Assembly (NCBI RefSeq): GCF_003355455.1
Contig: NZ_CP031357.1
Location: 474,501-538,500 of the forward strand
Origin: Erythrobacter aureus
GTDB lineage: Bacteria > Pseudomonadota > Alphaproteobacteria > Sphingomonadales > Sphingomonadaceae
Direction: 5' to 3'
DNA length: 64,000 nt
Part shown: positions 24,531-31,394 of the stretch, piece after piece
How the letters are laid out: each line of letters starts with the position of its first letter
Numbering within the stretch: the first letter of the stretch is position 1
Notes under the pieces: generated by a model
Told to the model about the DNA's origin: nothing
The model's database searches: none
Seen by the model: only the letters and a program-made list of their open reading frames with translations
Program-made: the position numbers and the translations under genes

Positions 24531-24545
24531 GTATAAGCGCGCCCT
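24531..24545 (+). other. oriT-like nick site (RSF1010/Ti family)
   Basis: GTATAAGCGCGCCCT resembles the nick region of MOBQ systems as I remember it (for example GTAAGTGCGCCCT in RSF1010 and ATAATTGCGCCCT in Ti plasmids). By analogy cleavage would fall between 24541 and 24542. Its place between leftward traA and rightward traC/traD is the same as in Ti plasmids. It may let the island be mobilised in trans. Confidence 0.5.
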
Positions 24546-24661
24546 CTCATGATAAAATCCTGCTCGGGACTAAGCAGTATCACACTGTCCCGGCGACCTT
24601 ACTGCATTGGATTACAAGCACGATTATCATGGCTCCATCACACCAACGATGGAGATACCCC

Positions 24662-24967
24662 ATGCGCAAACCCCGCGATTTTGATTCGGAACTGAAGGCT
24701 CTCGCCGACAAGGCAAAGCAGTTGAAGGAGCGCCGCGTACGCGACCTCGGCGCACTCGTCGCGGCAACCGGTGCCGACGCGCTCGATGCCGATGTCCTGG
24801 CAGGCGCGCTGCTCGATGCTGCCGCCAACACCGACAAGGCAACCGGGGAGGGCTGGCGCAAGCGCGGCGCGGCCTTCTTTCAGGGCAAACAACGCAACAC
24901 TTCGGGCGGACCTCGCCAGCAGCCGGAAGGCACTCTCCCGCTCGATGGCGGCGCGGCATCGGCTTGA
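24662..24967 (+). CDS. TraC-like conjugal transfer accessory protein
   Basis: 101 aa from ATG 24662. MRKPRDFDSELKALADKAKQ then VRDLGALVAATGADAL and GWRKRGAAFFQGK match the small TraC/MobC-type protein encoded next to oriT in sphingomonad mobile elements, a coiled-coil-like N-terminus followed by a short ribbon-helix region. It probably binds oriT as a relaxosome accessory factor. The relaxase opposite is destroyed, so its present role is unclear. Followed by traD-like after 22 bp. Confidence 0.72.
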   Translation: MRKPRDFDSELKALADKAKQLKERRVRDLGALVAATGADALDADVLAGALLDAAANTDKATGEGWRKRGAAFFQGKQRNTSGGPRQQPEGTLPLDGGAASA

Positions 24968-24989
24968 GGGGGCAAAGGCACGAACAGAC

Positions 24990-25229
24990 ATGCGCGAATG
25001 GCAGGTCAAACGCCGCGAACGGACCCGGCAACTGATCGAGCTGGGCGGCCTCGTCGCCAAGGCCAAACTGGTCGAGCTGACCGACGATGATCGGGCCGCG
25101 CTCTACGGCGCGTTCCTCACCGTTGCAACCAAGCTTCGCGGTATTGACGGAGCGCAGGCGCTGGTGCTGTTCAGGCGCAGGGGCAAGCGGGCGTTTGAGG
25201 CCGAACAGGACGAAGCAGTCTCCAAATAG
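24990..25229 (+). CDS. traD: TraD-like conjugal transfer protein
   Basis: 79 aa from ATG 24990. RTRQLIELGGLVAKAKLVEL, DDRAALYGAFL and FRRRGKRAFEAE are hallmarks of the small TraD protein of Ti-type DNA transfer modules (not the coupling protein). It is usually preceded by traC and followed by traG; here traG is absent and a second RNA-repair operon follows. This supports loss of the transfer machinery through deletion while the small oriT-side genes remain. Confidence 0.78.
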   Translation: MREWQVKRRERTRQLIELGGLVAKAKLVELTDDDRAALYGAFLTVATKLRGIDGAQALVLFRRRGKRAFEAEQDEAVSK

Positions 25230-25248
25230 ATTTGCATCGCCAAACGAG

Positions 25249-25275
25249 TTGATTTGTCCCGGAGATTCTTATAAC
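25249..25275 (+). promoter_or_regulatory. Possible promoter of the rtcB2-prfH operon
   Basis: TTGATT (25249-25254) and TATAAC (25270-25275), spaced 15 bp, which is slightly short. It lies upstream of the leader ORF. No sigma-54 motif was seen here, so this second repair operon seems to be regulated differently from the RtcR-controlled one. Confidence 0.3.
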
Positions 25276-25327
25276 GGGTCGCGTCAGCCAAGCCCGGCGT
25301 GTTTCTGAAAATGGAAAGGAGCAAATC

Positions 25328-25429
25328 ATGCGAGCAGTGATCGTTCGTCTCACAACCGATTTCCCGATCCATAATATTCAGGAACATATTGCATGGGCAA
25401 TTTCCTGTCGGGCGGACAAGCACGCCTGA
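25328..25429 (+). CDS. Possible 33-aa leader peptide upstream of the rtcB2 operon
   Basis: ATG 25328 is preceded by a strong AAAGGAG seven bases away. The frame MRAVIVRLTTDFPIH..HA ends at TGA 25427-25429. It is too short to assign. A 7-bp hairpin follows 8 nt after the stop, and the next gene's ribosome binding site is itself in a hairpin, an arrangement like translational attenuation. Whether it is translated is unknown. Confidence 0.4.
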   Translation: MRAVIVRLTTDFPIHNIQEHIAWAISCRADKHA

Positions 25430-25437
25430 TTGTCGTT

Positions 25438-25458
25438 CGCAGCGGATTGAACGCTGCG
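25438..25458 (+). promoter_or_regulatory. Hairpin after the leader ORF
   Basis: CGCAGCG (25438-25444) pairs perfectly with CGCTGCG (25452-25458) around GATTGAA. It starts 8 nt after the leader ORF stop, so a ribosome stalled at the end of the leader would cover or block it. No T run follows. Confidence 0.4.
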
Positions 25459-25501
25459 CATTTCACCATTCCGGGCCTTTTGCATGCGCAGTGCAAGGTG
25501 A

Positions 25502-25519
25502 CCTCCATTGCTATGGAGG
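25502..25519 (+). promoter_or_regulatory. Hairpin sequestering a ribosome binding site
   Basis: CCTCCAT (25502-25508) pairs perfectly with ATGGAGG (25513-25519) around TGCT. The right arm contains the GGAGGG Shine-Dalgarno (25515-25520) of the gene starting at 25526. Translation of the rtcB2-prfH operon would be low unless the hairpin is opened. Confidence 0.6.
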
Positions 25520-25525
25520 GCCGCC

Positions 25526-26014
25526 ATGCGTTCTGACATGTTCAAGGTCATCGTCGAGCGACCGCGCTGGGGCGCAAGCCATGCGTCGTCGCCAAAACTA
25601 AAGAGGACCAAAGATCGCACGCTGAAGCACATCGGGCACAAGCGCCACGCCTTCGAAAGCGCGCCCTACACAAAATCGCTCAATGAGAACCTTGCTCCAT
25701 TGGTTCGCTTCCTGCGCAGCCGGAGGGGGCAGCCGTGGGACAGCGTTTTCAGCGAGATTTGCGAGCGCCTCGATACGGGGAGCACAGTCAAGATGCACGT
25801 TCGCGAGCACCTTGAAGATTTCGTTCTCACCCGGATCTCAATCGGACGGCACGGCGAGTGGATGTTCGAAGGAGAGGTTCTCGGCGCCCACGGCATGTGG
25901 TTCAGGCGCCGCGAATTCTTCGTCGATCCGGATGATGGCATTCTCAAGGACTATGCTTTGCTAGCCAAGCGACTGCCGGCAGCAAATCGCAAGTCAGCGG
26001 GAGGGCGAGCATGA
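25526..26014 (+). CDS. Hypothetical protein coupled to rtcB2-prfH
   Basis: 162 aa from ATG 25526 with GGAGGG upstream. A basic N-terminal region (FKVIVERPRWGASH, KLKRTKDRTLKHIGHKRHAF) is followed by NENLAPLVRFLRSRRGQPW, VFSEICERLD and VREHLEDFV, then a C-terminal MWFRRREFFVDPDDGIL. I recall similar proteins beside RtcB2-type ligases but have no function to assign. The basic start suggests binding to RNA or ribosomes. The stop overlaps the rtcB2 start (ATGA), so the products are made together. Confidence 0.75.
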   Translation: MRSDMFKVIVERPRWGASHASSPKLKRTKDRTLKHIGHKRHAFESAPYTKSLNENLAPLVRFLRSRRGQPWDSVFSEICERLDTGSTVKMHVREHLEDFVLTRISIGRHGEWMFEGEVLGAHGMWFRRREFFVDPDDGILKDYALLAKRLPAANRKSAGGRA

Positions 26015-27120
26015 ACGAGCAAAATTCGCTTACGCTGATCGCGCGCGAACCCGCCCGCTTCGATCCTGTGGCACTTGATCAACTCGAAACTACTTCCCGT
26101 CTTGAAGGGATGGATCGTGTTGTCGGATTGCCCGATCTCCACGCGGGCAACGGGATCGCCGTGGGCGCTGCTTTCTGGTCTCAGAAGCGCATCTGGCCGC
26201 ATCTTGTCGGGAGCGATATCGGCTGCGGCATGGCTCTCTGGGAGACCAGCCTGGCTGTGCGAAAGTTCCGGGTCGGCAAGGTCGAGCGCAAGCTGCACGG
26301 TCTTGATGAGCCTTGGGATGGACCGGCGGAACATGCACTGGCCAAAGCGGGATTGCCGCCTGAACTTGCCAGCCCAGCTCTCGGCACCATTGGTGGCGGA
26401 AACCACTTTGTTGAATTCCAGCGCATCGAGGAGGTCGTCGCGCCCGATCGATTTGCCGAGCTTGGCTTAAAGGATGACCGCGTCCTGATGATGGTTCACA
26501 GCGGTTCGCGTGGGCTGGGACAGGCTATCCTGCAAGAGCAAATGGCCAGGCATGGAACGGAGGGTCTCCATGACGGCGCTCCGGACGCTGACGCCTATTT
26601 GCAGCGGCACAATCAGGCCGTGGCATGGGCGGTCGTGAATCGAGCTGTGATCGCCAACCGGTTTCTTGACGCCCTCGGCATGTCTGGCAATTGCCTGCTC
26701 GACATCGTGCATAACAGCGTCACTCGGCATCGCGAGGGCTGGTTGCACCGAAAGGGGGCTGCACCGGCGGATTGCGGCTTGGTCGTGATACCAGGGTCAC
26801 GGGGAGACTTCAGCTATCTGGTTGAGCCCGTGCCCGATCGTGCCGATGATGCCTTATACTCGCTTGCGCATGGGGCGGGCCGCAAATGGAGCCGTAAGGA
26901 TGCCCATGCCCGCCTCTCCCGCAGATATCGCGTGGCCGACATGCTGCGTACCAAACTGTCCAGCCATGTGATCTGCGAGGACCGCCGCCTGATCTTTGAA
27001 GAAGCTCCGGAAGCCTACAAGGATATCGCCGGTGTCATTGCCGATCTGGAGGCCGCTGGCCTGGTTCGGGTGATTGCCTGCCTTCGCCCCCTGCTCAGCT
27101 ACAAGACGAGGGCGTCATGA
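26011..27120 (+). CDS. RtcB2-type RNA ligase (ribosome repair)
   Basis: 369 aa, shorter than canonical RtcB. Motifs: GLPDLHAGNGIAVGAAF, SDIGCGMALWE (metal cysteine), GTIGGGNHFVEF, MMVHSGSRGLG, DIVHNSVTRHREG, VIPGSRGDFSYLV and SLAHGAGRKWSR with the guanylated histidine. The pairing with prfH in an ATGA overlap identifies the RtcB2 branch, reported to reseal 16S rRNA cut in the decoding centre after PrfH has released the stalled ribosome. It is the second RtcB on this island and clearly diverged from the one at 16379. Confidence 0.92.
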   Translation: MNEQNSLTLIAREPARFDPVALDQLETTSRLEGMDRVVGLPDLHAGNGIAVGAAFWSQKRIWPHLVGSDIGCGMALWETSLAVRKFRVGKVERKLHGLDEPWDGPAEHALAKAGLPPELASPALGTIGGGNHFVEFQRIEEVVAPDRFAELGLKDDRVLMMVHSGSRGLGQAILQEQMARHGTEGLHDGAPDADAYLQRHNQAVAWAVVNRAVIANRFLDALGMSGNCLLDIVHNSVTRHREGWLHRKGAAPADCGLVVIPGSRGDFSYLVEPVPDRADDALYSLAHGAGRKWSRKDAHARLSRRYRVADMLRTKLSSHVICEDRRLIFEEAPEAYKDIAGVIADLEAAGLVRVIACLRPLLSYKTRAS

Positions 27121-27743
27121 CAGAAGCGATATTGCATCTGACCTCCGGGAAAGGGCCTGCTGAATGCCGTTGGGTGGTTGCTCGCCTAGCCGAGGCTTTT
27201 GCCGACGAAGCTGCAAGGATCGGTGTGACTTGTGAGGTGCTTGATGCTCAAGATGAGCTTGCAGCTTCGCTGCTGATGCGTGTTTCAGGTGATGGGGCGC
27301 TCGCCTTTGTGAGGGAGCGGACGGGAACGATCCTCTGGATCGGCGAAAGTCCTTTTCGCCCCAGGCACAAGCGCCGTAACTGGTTTGTCGGCGTTTCGCT
27401 CGCGCCTATACCAGATGACGTGCCAGACTTGCGCGATAGCGACATTGACTTTCAGGCGATGCGAGCAAGCGGTCCTGGAGGACAGCACGTCAACAAGACT
27501 GACAGCGCTGTACGCGCGACACACCGGCCAACTGGCTTGGTTGCAACCGCGCAGGAGCAGCGATCACAGCACGCAAACCGCAAACTGGCAAAACTGAAAT
27601 TGGCCATGCTGTTGGAAGATCGTCGTTCAGGCGCAAGTGACGATGTGCGACACGAGCGGTGGTCACTTCACCAGCAACTGGAGCGCGGAAACCCGGCGCG
27701 CACGTACACTGGTCCGAAGTTCAAGCTGAGGAAGGGCGGGTAG
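27117..27743 (+). CDS. prfH: PrfH peptide chain release factor H
   Basis: 208 aa, the usual length. The release motif lies in RASGPGGQHVNKTDSAVRA (GGQ, as in class I release factors), followed by the basic C-terminal tail (HANRKLAKLKLAML, TYTGPKFKLRKGG). The stop-codon-reading domains of RF1/RF2 are replaced by a short N-terminal domain. PrfH hydrolyses peptidyl-tRNA on ribosomes damaged in the decoding centre, allowing RtcB2 to repair the rRNA. It starts in an ATGA overlap with rtcB2. Confidence 0.93.
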   Translation: MTEAILHLTSGKGPAECRWVVARLAEAFADEAARIGVTCEVLDAQDELAASLLMRVSGDGALAFVRERTGTILWIGESPFRPRHKRRNWFVGVSLAPIPDDVPDLRDSDIDFQAMRASGPGGQHVNKTDSAVRATHRPTGLVATAQEQRSQHANRKLAKLKLAMLLEDRRSGASDDVRHERWSLHQQLERGNPARTYTGPKFKLRKGG

Positions 27744-27783
27744 TGGCAGGTTTCCAATTGCACTTATGAACTGGGTTGCCGGA

Positions 27784-27846
27784 CTGGTTTACGAATTGCC
27801 GTGATGACCAAGCCTAACTTGGTGTTTGGGCGACTTCGTAAACCAG
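27784..27846. repeat. Perfect 12-bp inverted repeat with inner hairpin
   Basis: CTGGTTTACGAA (27784-27795) and TTCGTAAACCAG (27835-27846) are exact reverse complements. Inside, ACCAAG (27807-27812) pairs with CTTGGT (27818-27823) around CCTAA. It lies 40 bp after prfH. It might end the operon transcript, though no T run follows, or be a small mobile-element or recombination relic. Confidence 0.5.
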
Positions 27847-28137
27847 CGGCGTTTCGAGTCGTGCGCAAAATCGAGCAACGCTGGCGCGGAATTCCGCCAC
27901 TGCCGTCGCATTTCTTCGCACGTCGGTCGCAGAATCGGGCCGAACGAAAAAATTTTCAAAACCGTGGGCGGCGGAGCGGGTTGTCCGCAAAAGTCTCTAC
28001 CCGTCCATAGTCGGTTCAAATCGCGCAAATCGTTGAAGAATTGCCCGAATTCCAACTGAACCACGCCCTTGCGCCATTCGCAAAAGTTCTCATTATGTTC
28101 CGGAGAGGGGCTGCCGATACCATAGAGAGAATGCCCC
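27847..28137. other. Spacer between the prfH inverted repeat and alpA
   Basis: Together with the inverted repeat this is a 394-bp stretch without a convincing gene. A minus-strand frame (27789-28208, 139 aa) contains a protein-like stretch around RKGVVQLEFGQFFNDLRDL but overlaps alpA and has no family match; I do not call it. The spacer should hold the alpA promoter; GGAGAGG at 28101 is too far from the start to be its binding site. Confidence 0.35.
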
Positions 28138-28344
28138 ATGTCGAATACCGAACGCATTATCCGCCTCAAGACCGTGCTCGACCGGACCGGACTTTCCCGC
28201 TCCACCATTTATCGCAAGATCGCCGAAGGCACGTTCCCGTCGCAAGTGAAGATCAGCATCCACGGCGCGGGCTGGCACGAGTCAGCAATCAACCGCTGGA
28301 TCGCCGATCCCGCCCACTATCGTGAAGAGGAGCCGGCAGAATGA
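28138..28344 (+). CDS. alpA: AlpA family phage-type transcriptional regulator
   Basis: 68 aa from ATG 28138. IIRLKTVLDRTGLSRSTIY followed by KIAEGTFPSQVKIS and HESAINRWIADP is the classic AlpA/MerR-like helix-turn-helix. In P4-type islands AlpA activates the integrase or excision genes. The integrase of this island lies 1.2 kb downstream on the opposite strand. Its stop overlaps the next start (ATGA). Confidence 0.88.
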   Translation: MSNTERIIRLKTVLDRTGLSRSTIYRKIAEGTFPSQVKISIHGAGWHESAINRWIADPAHYREEEPAE

Positions 28345-28535
28345 GCGACCATCAACCTGTCGAGCCGATTTGCATTAGGGTAAATGACGCTGCCCGTATG
28401 ATCGGCATCGGGCGCACGAAGCTCTATGAACTGATCTCCAGCGGTGAACTCGAAACGGTGAAGATCGGCAAGGCAACGCGCGTTACCACTGCCAGCTTGC
28501 ACGAATTGGTGAGGCGGTGGCGTGACGAAAGGTGA
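28341..28535 (+). CDS. Excisionase-like helix-turn-helix protein
   Basis: 64 aa, ATGA overlap with alpA. CIRVNDAARMIGIGRTKLYE, then ISSGELETVKIGKATRVTT is a DNA-binding excisionase domain of the winged MerR type. Probably works with AlpA and the integrase as a recombination directionality factor, or regulates island genes. The arrangement of two small helix-turn-helix genes in tandem is common next to P4-like integrases. Confidence 0.85.
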   Translation: MSDHQPVEPICIRVNDAARMIGIGRTKLYELISSGELETVKIGKATRVTTASLHELVRRWRDER

Positions 28536-28606
28536 ATTCGTGCGCTTCTCTTGAGCCATTCATCTCATTGCAGGCCGCATCGGAATGGTGCATCCAAATA
28601 GATCTG

Positions 28607-29002
28607 ATGGCACCTCCTTCGAAATATGAGCGGATGGAAATCCGGAAAGCGATAGGGAATCGTAGCGTTCCGGGCGCTGATAACGGTGAACGATTGAGCG
28701 GGCCTGACTATCTCGTCGCACACGCGTGTTTTGGATGTCGTAAATCTTGGAAGCTTTCCGACGAGAGCGCAGCAATCTGTCCACAGTGCGGAAATTCTGC
28801 GCATTGGATGGGGCGAGCGTTCAAGGCTCCCAGGAGGTCCGACGAGGAGCAATGGACTAAGGTTGAGATGCTGTGGCGAGCTGGTTTTCGGTTCTTACCC
28901 AACACCGGCTGGCGTGCAGCCGAACCTTATCCGGAGCGATTGAGAGAGGTAGCTAAGTTTATCGCTGACAATCCGAAGCACCCATTTCGGTTCGAGACCT
29001 AG
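28607..29002 (+). CDS. Hypothetical protein with a zinc-ribbon-like motif
   Basis: About 131 aa from ATG 28607; the frame is open from 28532 and the true start is uncertain (ATG 28634 is also possible). A four-cysteine cluster HACFGCRKSWKLSD...CPQCGNS suggests a zinc ribbon at about residues 45-70, followed by KVEMLWRAGFRFLP and YPERLREVAKFIADNP. Function unknown. AT-richer than the neighbouring core genes, as are other cargo genes here. Lies 3 bp before the DUF4262 gene, so likely cotranscribed. Confidence 0.62.
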   Translation: MAPPSKYERMEIRKAIGNRSVPGADNGERLSGPDYLVAHACFGCRKSWKLSDESAAICPQCGNSAHWMGRAFKAPRRSDEEQWTKVEMLWRAGFRFLPNTGWRAAEPYPERLREVAKFIADNPKHPFRFET

Positions 29003-29005
29003 GGA

Positions 29006-29515
29006 ATGAAAACGGCCTTTGATTTGCCTAATAGCGAGCTTGACGAACAAGAGCGCAAATTCCTCGAAGAAATCGGCGAGCATGGTTGGTTCAACACACG
29101 CGTTTTCGACCCGGAGCGCGAGGAGCCCGACTTTTCCTACTCGACGGGCATATTCTCAAGTACCGGTTTCCCGGAAATTGTCGTATTTTCACTGCCCAAA
29201 CAGGTTTCCCATGACATCCTATGGGACATCTATCGTGACGTATCAGGTGGGAAGGCGTTTCCAGCTTCCACCAAGATCGAAGGCATATTCGGCAATCATG
29301 ATGCCGTTTTTCTGCCGGTCTCTAGAAATAAATACCGCGACTACCTCGGCTGGAGTCGGTGGTTTTATGACGGTGATGAATTTCCCTGCCTTCAACTGAT
29401 TTGGCCCGACCCCAACGGGAGATTCCCGTGGGAATCGGATTTTGAAACGAAATTCAAATCTGACCAACCCGACCTGACGAAAAGCGGCTGGACCGATTTG
29501 AGGATTCGGCCCTAA
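29006..29515 (+). CDS. DUF4262 domain protein
   Basis: 169 aa, ATG 29006. EIGEHGWFNTRVFDPERE then FSYSTGIFSSTGFPEIVVFS matches the DUF4262 pattern (HGW start, YTxGLxxxxxPEL-like segment), and YLGWSRWFYDGDEFPCLQL the C-terminal part. The biochemical role of DUF4262 is unknown; members are common in accessory regions. The preceding gene is 3 bp upstream, so they may form a pair. Next gene is the convergent integrase. Confidence 0.82.
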   Translation: MKTAFDLPNSELDEQERKFLEEIGEHGWFNTRVFDPEREEPDFSYSTGIFSSTGFPEIVVFSLPKQVSHDILWDIYRDVSGGKAFPASTKIEGIFGNHDAVFLPVSRNKYRDYLGWSRWFYDGDEFPCLQLIWPDPNGRFPWESDFETKFKSDQPDLTKSGWTDLRIRP

Positions 29516-29553
29516 AGTTAGTTGGGTAGTTCGCCTGAAGAAAGAATTGGCCT

Positions 29554-30720
29554 TCACGCGCTGCTCTCATCGACGGCGCGCGGGCTATCGAGATAATCTG
29601 CCCAAACCGCCATCAGCTCGCGCCGCTTCTCGAAGAAGTCGGTGCGGCGATAGGCGGCTTCGACCTGGTTGCTCAGCTTGTGGGCCAAGGCCTTGTCTGC
29701 CACTTCCTTCGGAAAGTCGGTCTTCTCCGCCGCCCAATCGGTGAAAGCGGAGCGGAAGCCATGGACGGTTGCGCCCTTGATCCCGGCATCGCGCAACAGC
29801 TTGGTCATTGTCATGTCGCTAATGGGCTTCTCGCCATTGTTCGAGAAGACAAGGCCATCATCGCTCGTGCGCAGTTTCCAGCGTCGCCGCAGAATGGAAA
29901 CTGCCGCTTGGGAGAGCGGCACGACATGCGTTTCCTTCGCCTTCATGCGCTCACCGGGAATGGTCCAGACCGCCTTGTCGAGGTCGATCTCGGTCCAGAC
30001 GGCCTTGCGCGTCTCGCTCGAGCGCACGGCGTTGTAGATCGTAAAACGCAGGGCATCGCGGCCTGTTGTGGGTGATGCGGTCGCCAGCTCCTTCATGAAC
30101 GCCGGAATCTCTGCATAGGGCATGGCCTTGAAGTGCTCGACCTTGTCGGTCTGGCGCGGCAATCCCTTGCGGACTGAGCGCAGCGCGGCCTCTTCTTCCC
30201 GCCATCCCCTGATATGCGCGAAGTCGAGCACGGCACCGATGCGCTGGAGAATCTTGCGAGCAGTGTCGGGGATTTCGAGCCAGATGGGCGTGAGCACCTC
30301 GACGACGTGGGTGCTGTCCACCTGATCGACGGGCTTCCTGCCGATCAGCGGGAAGACATGGTTCTCCATGCTGGAGATCCAGTTACGATAGTTCTGGTTC
30401 TTCCAGCCGTCCTTCAACGCCTCGTAGCATTCGCGCGCCGCCGTTTCGAAGCTGGGCACAACCTTGCGCGACTTTCGCCGTTCGGCAACCGGATCGATTC
30501 CTGCGCGGACCTGGCGGCGCAATGCGGCTGCGGCGTCTCGCGCCTCAGTCAGCGTCACATCGAGCGCCGACCCCAATCCATAGTCGCGTCGCCTGCCGTT
30601 GTGCTGCATCCGCAAGACCCAGCTGCGGGAGCCGCTCTCCTTCACGAAAAGACACAAGCCACGGCCATCAACGTAGCGACCGGGCTTGGCGTTTTTCACC
30701 TTCAATGCTGTCAGCGCCAT
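29554..30720 (-). CDS. P4-like tyrosine integrase (DUF4102 family) of the RNA-repair island
   Basis: 388 aa. DUF4102 arm-binding domain at the N-terminus (LTALKVKNAKPGRYVDGRG, YGLGSALDVTLTEARD), SAM-like core-binding region, and catalytic domain with NAVRSSETRKAVWTEID (Arg I), VHGFRSAFTDWAAE (HxxR) and ALAHKLSNQVEAAYRR (His/Tyr). The 5' end lies 164 bp from the 14-nt tRNA-Arg repeat at 30884, mirroring the geometry of the first integrase. It most likely inserted the 12003-30897 island. Confidence 0.92.
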   Translation of the reverse strand: MALTALKVKNAKPGRYVDGRGLCLFVKESGSRSWVLRMQHNGRRRDYGLGSALDVTLTEARDAAAALRRQVRAGIDPVAERRKSRKVVPSFETAARECYEALKDGWKNQNYRNWISSMENHVFPLIGRKPVDQVDSTHVVEVLTPIWLEIPDTARKILQRIGAVLDFAHIRGWREEEAALRSVRKGLPRQTDKVEHFKAMPYAEIPAFMKELATASPTTGRDALRFTIYNAVRSSETRKAVWTEIDLDKAVWTIPGERMKAKETHVVPLSQAAVSILRRRWKLRTSDDGLVFSNNGEKPISDMTMTKLLRDAGIKGATVHGFRSAFTDWAAEKTDFPKEVADKALAHKLSNQVEAAYRRTDFFEKRRELMAVWADYLDSPRAVDESSA

Positions 30721-30883
30721 AGGTTATACACACCATAAAATTGTTCCAACTTTCGACCCCACATGGTGATCGAAATGCAGGCAAACGGGGGCGATCAACC
30801 GTGAACACGGTAGACAACAAATCCCTGATTTTACAGAGTAGTTAGGGACGTCCCGACACTTCCTGCGACAGAAGTTTTAGCAA

Positions 30884-30897
30884 TGTCGGGTGCGCCA
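30884..30897 (+). repeat. Right attachment repeat of the island
   Basis: TGTCGGGTGCGCCA is identical in sequence and orientation to the last 14 nt of the tRNA-Arg fragment at 11989-12002. It lies in the 314-bp gap between the integrase and sufA (30721-31034), which holds no gene. The left part of this gap should contain the integrase promoter and arm-type sites; CCCGACA at 30852-30858 can pair with the repeat's TGTCGGG. Confidence 0.7.
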
Positions 30898-31034
30898 TTT
30901 CATCGGCATTTGGAAGACCTCCAGTCTACGCCGATCCGCGACCTTCGAGCTTAAGTAGAGATTTTGCGGTAGTAGCCCGCCCCATGGGCGATCTGCCGAG
31001 TCCCAAAAGGGCAATCAGGGCATCGGGGATGCCC

Positions 31035-31394
31035 TCACACCATAAAGCTTTCACCGCAGCCGCATGCGCCCTTGGCATTGGGATTTTCGAACACGAAGCC
31101 GGCTGTAAAATCGTCTTCGACCCAGTCCATCGTGCTGCCAATGAGATAAAGCACGCTGGCCCCGTCGATGTAGAACACGCCGCCGGGCGTTTCGATCTTC
31201 TCGTCGAACTTGGCTTCCTCGGTGACGTAATCGACCGAATAGGCAAGGCCCGAACAGCCGCGACGCGGGGTCGACAGCTTGACGCCGATCGCGTCGGCGG
31301 GCGCCTTGGCCATAAGATCGGCGACGCGCTGTTCGGCGGCGGGCGTCAGGATGACGGCAGCCTTGGGGGCGGGACGGGTCTTGGTGTCGCTCAT
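31035..31394 (-). CDS. sufA: SufA-type iron-sulfur cluster assembly/carrier protein
   Basis: 119 aa from ATG 31394, sharing a base with the upstream stop (TGATG). HesB/IscA fold with the three conserved cysteines in RRGCSGLAYSV and GACGCGESF. A-type carriers receive Fe-S clusters from the SufBCD scaffold and pass them to targets. Last gene of the suf operon; a second A-type gene is at 59810. Longer upstream frames overlap sufT and are not used. Confidence 0.93.
   Translation of the reverse strand: MSDTKTRPAPKAAVILTPAAEQRVADLMAKAPADAIGVKLSTPRRGCSGLAYSVDYVTEEAKFDEKIETPGGVFYIDGASVLYLIGSTMDWVEDDFTAGFVFENPNAKGACGCGESFMV

Larger units (their letters stand above)
12003..30897. mobile_element. Integrative genomic island carrying RNA-repair and conflict genes
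   Basis: Bounded by direct repeats of TGTCGGGTGCGCCA (11989-12002 and 30884-30897), the 3' end of tRNA-Arg. A P4-like integrase lies just inside the right end (29554-30720), in the same orientation and distance to its repeat as the integrase of the neighbouring element. AlpA-like and excisionase-like genes, mobilisation remnants and an oriT-like site lie inside. Core suf genes start directly to the right. Cargo: rtcR, rsr, five Y RNAs, rtcB, rlaP, rtcA, an ABC-3C system, and rtcB2-prfH. The boundaries are seen; mobility is inferred. Confidence 0.7.

Noticed and set aside
27789..28208. 139-aa minus-strand frame between prfH and alpA
   Set aside because: It overlaps alpA, has no family match, and its C-terminal part is formed by the inverted repeat.
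12070..30764. GACCCCACAT present near both island ends (12070-12079 and 30755-30764)
   Set aside because: Ten bases is too short to exclude chance. It could be an integrase arm site, but no further copies were seen.
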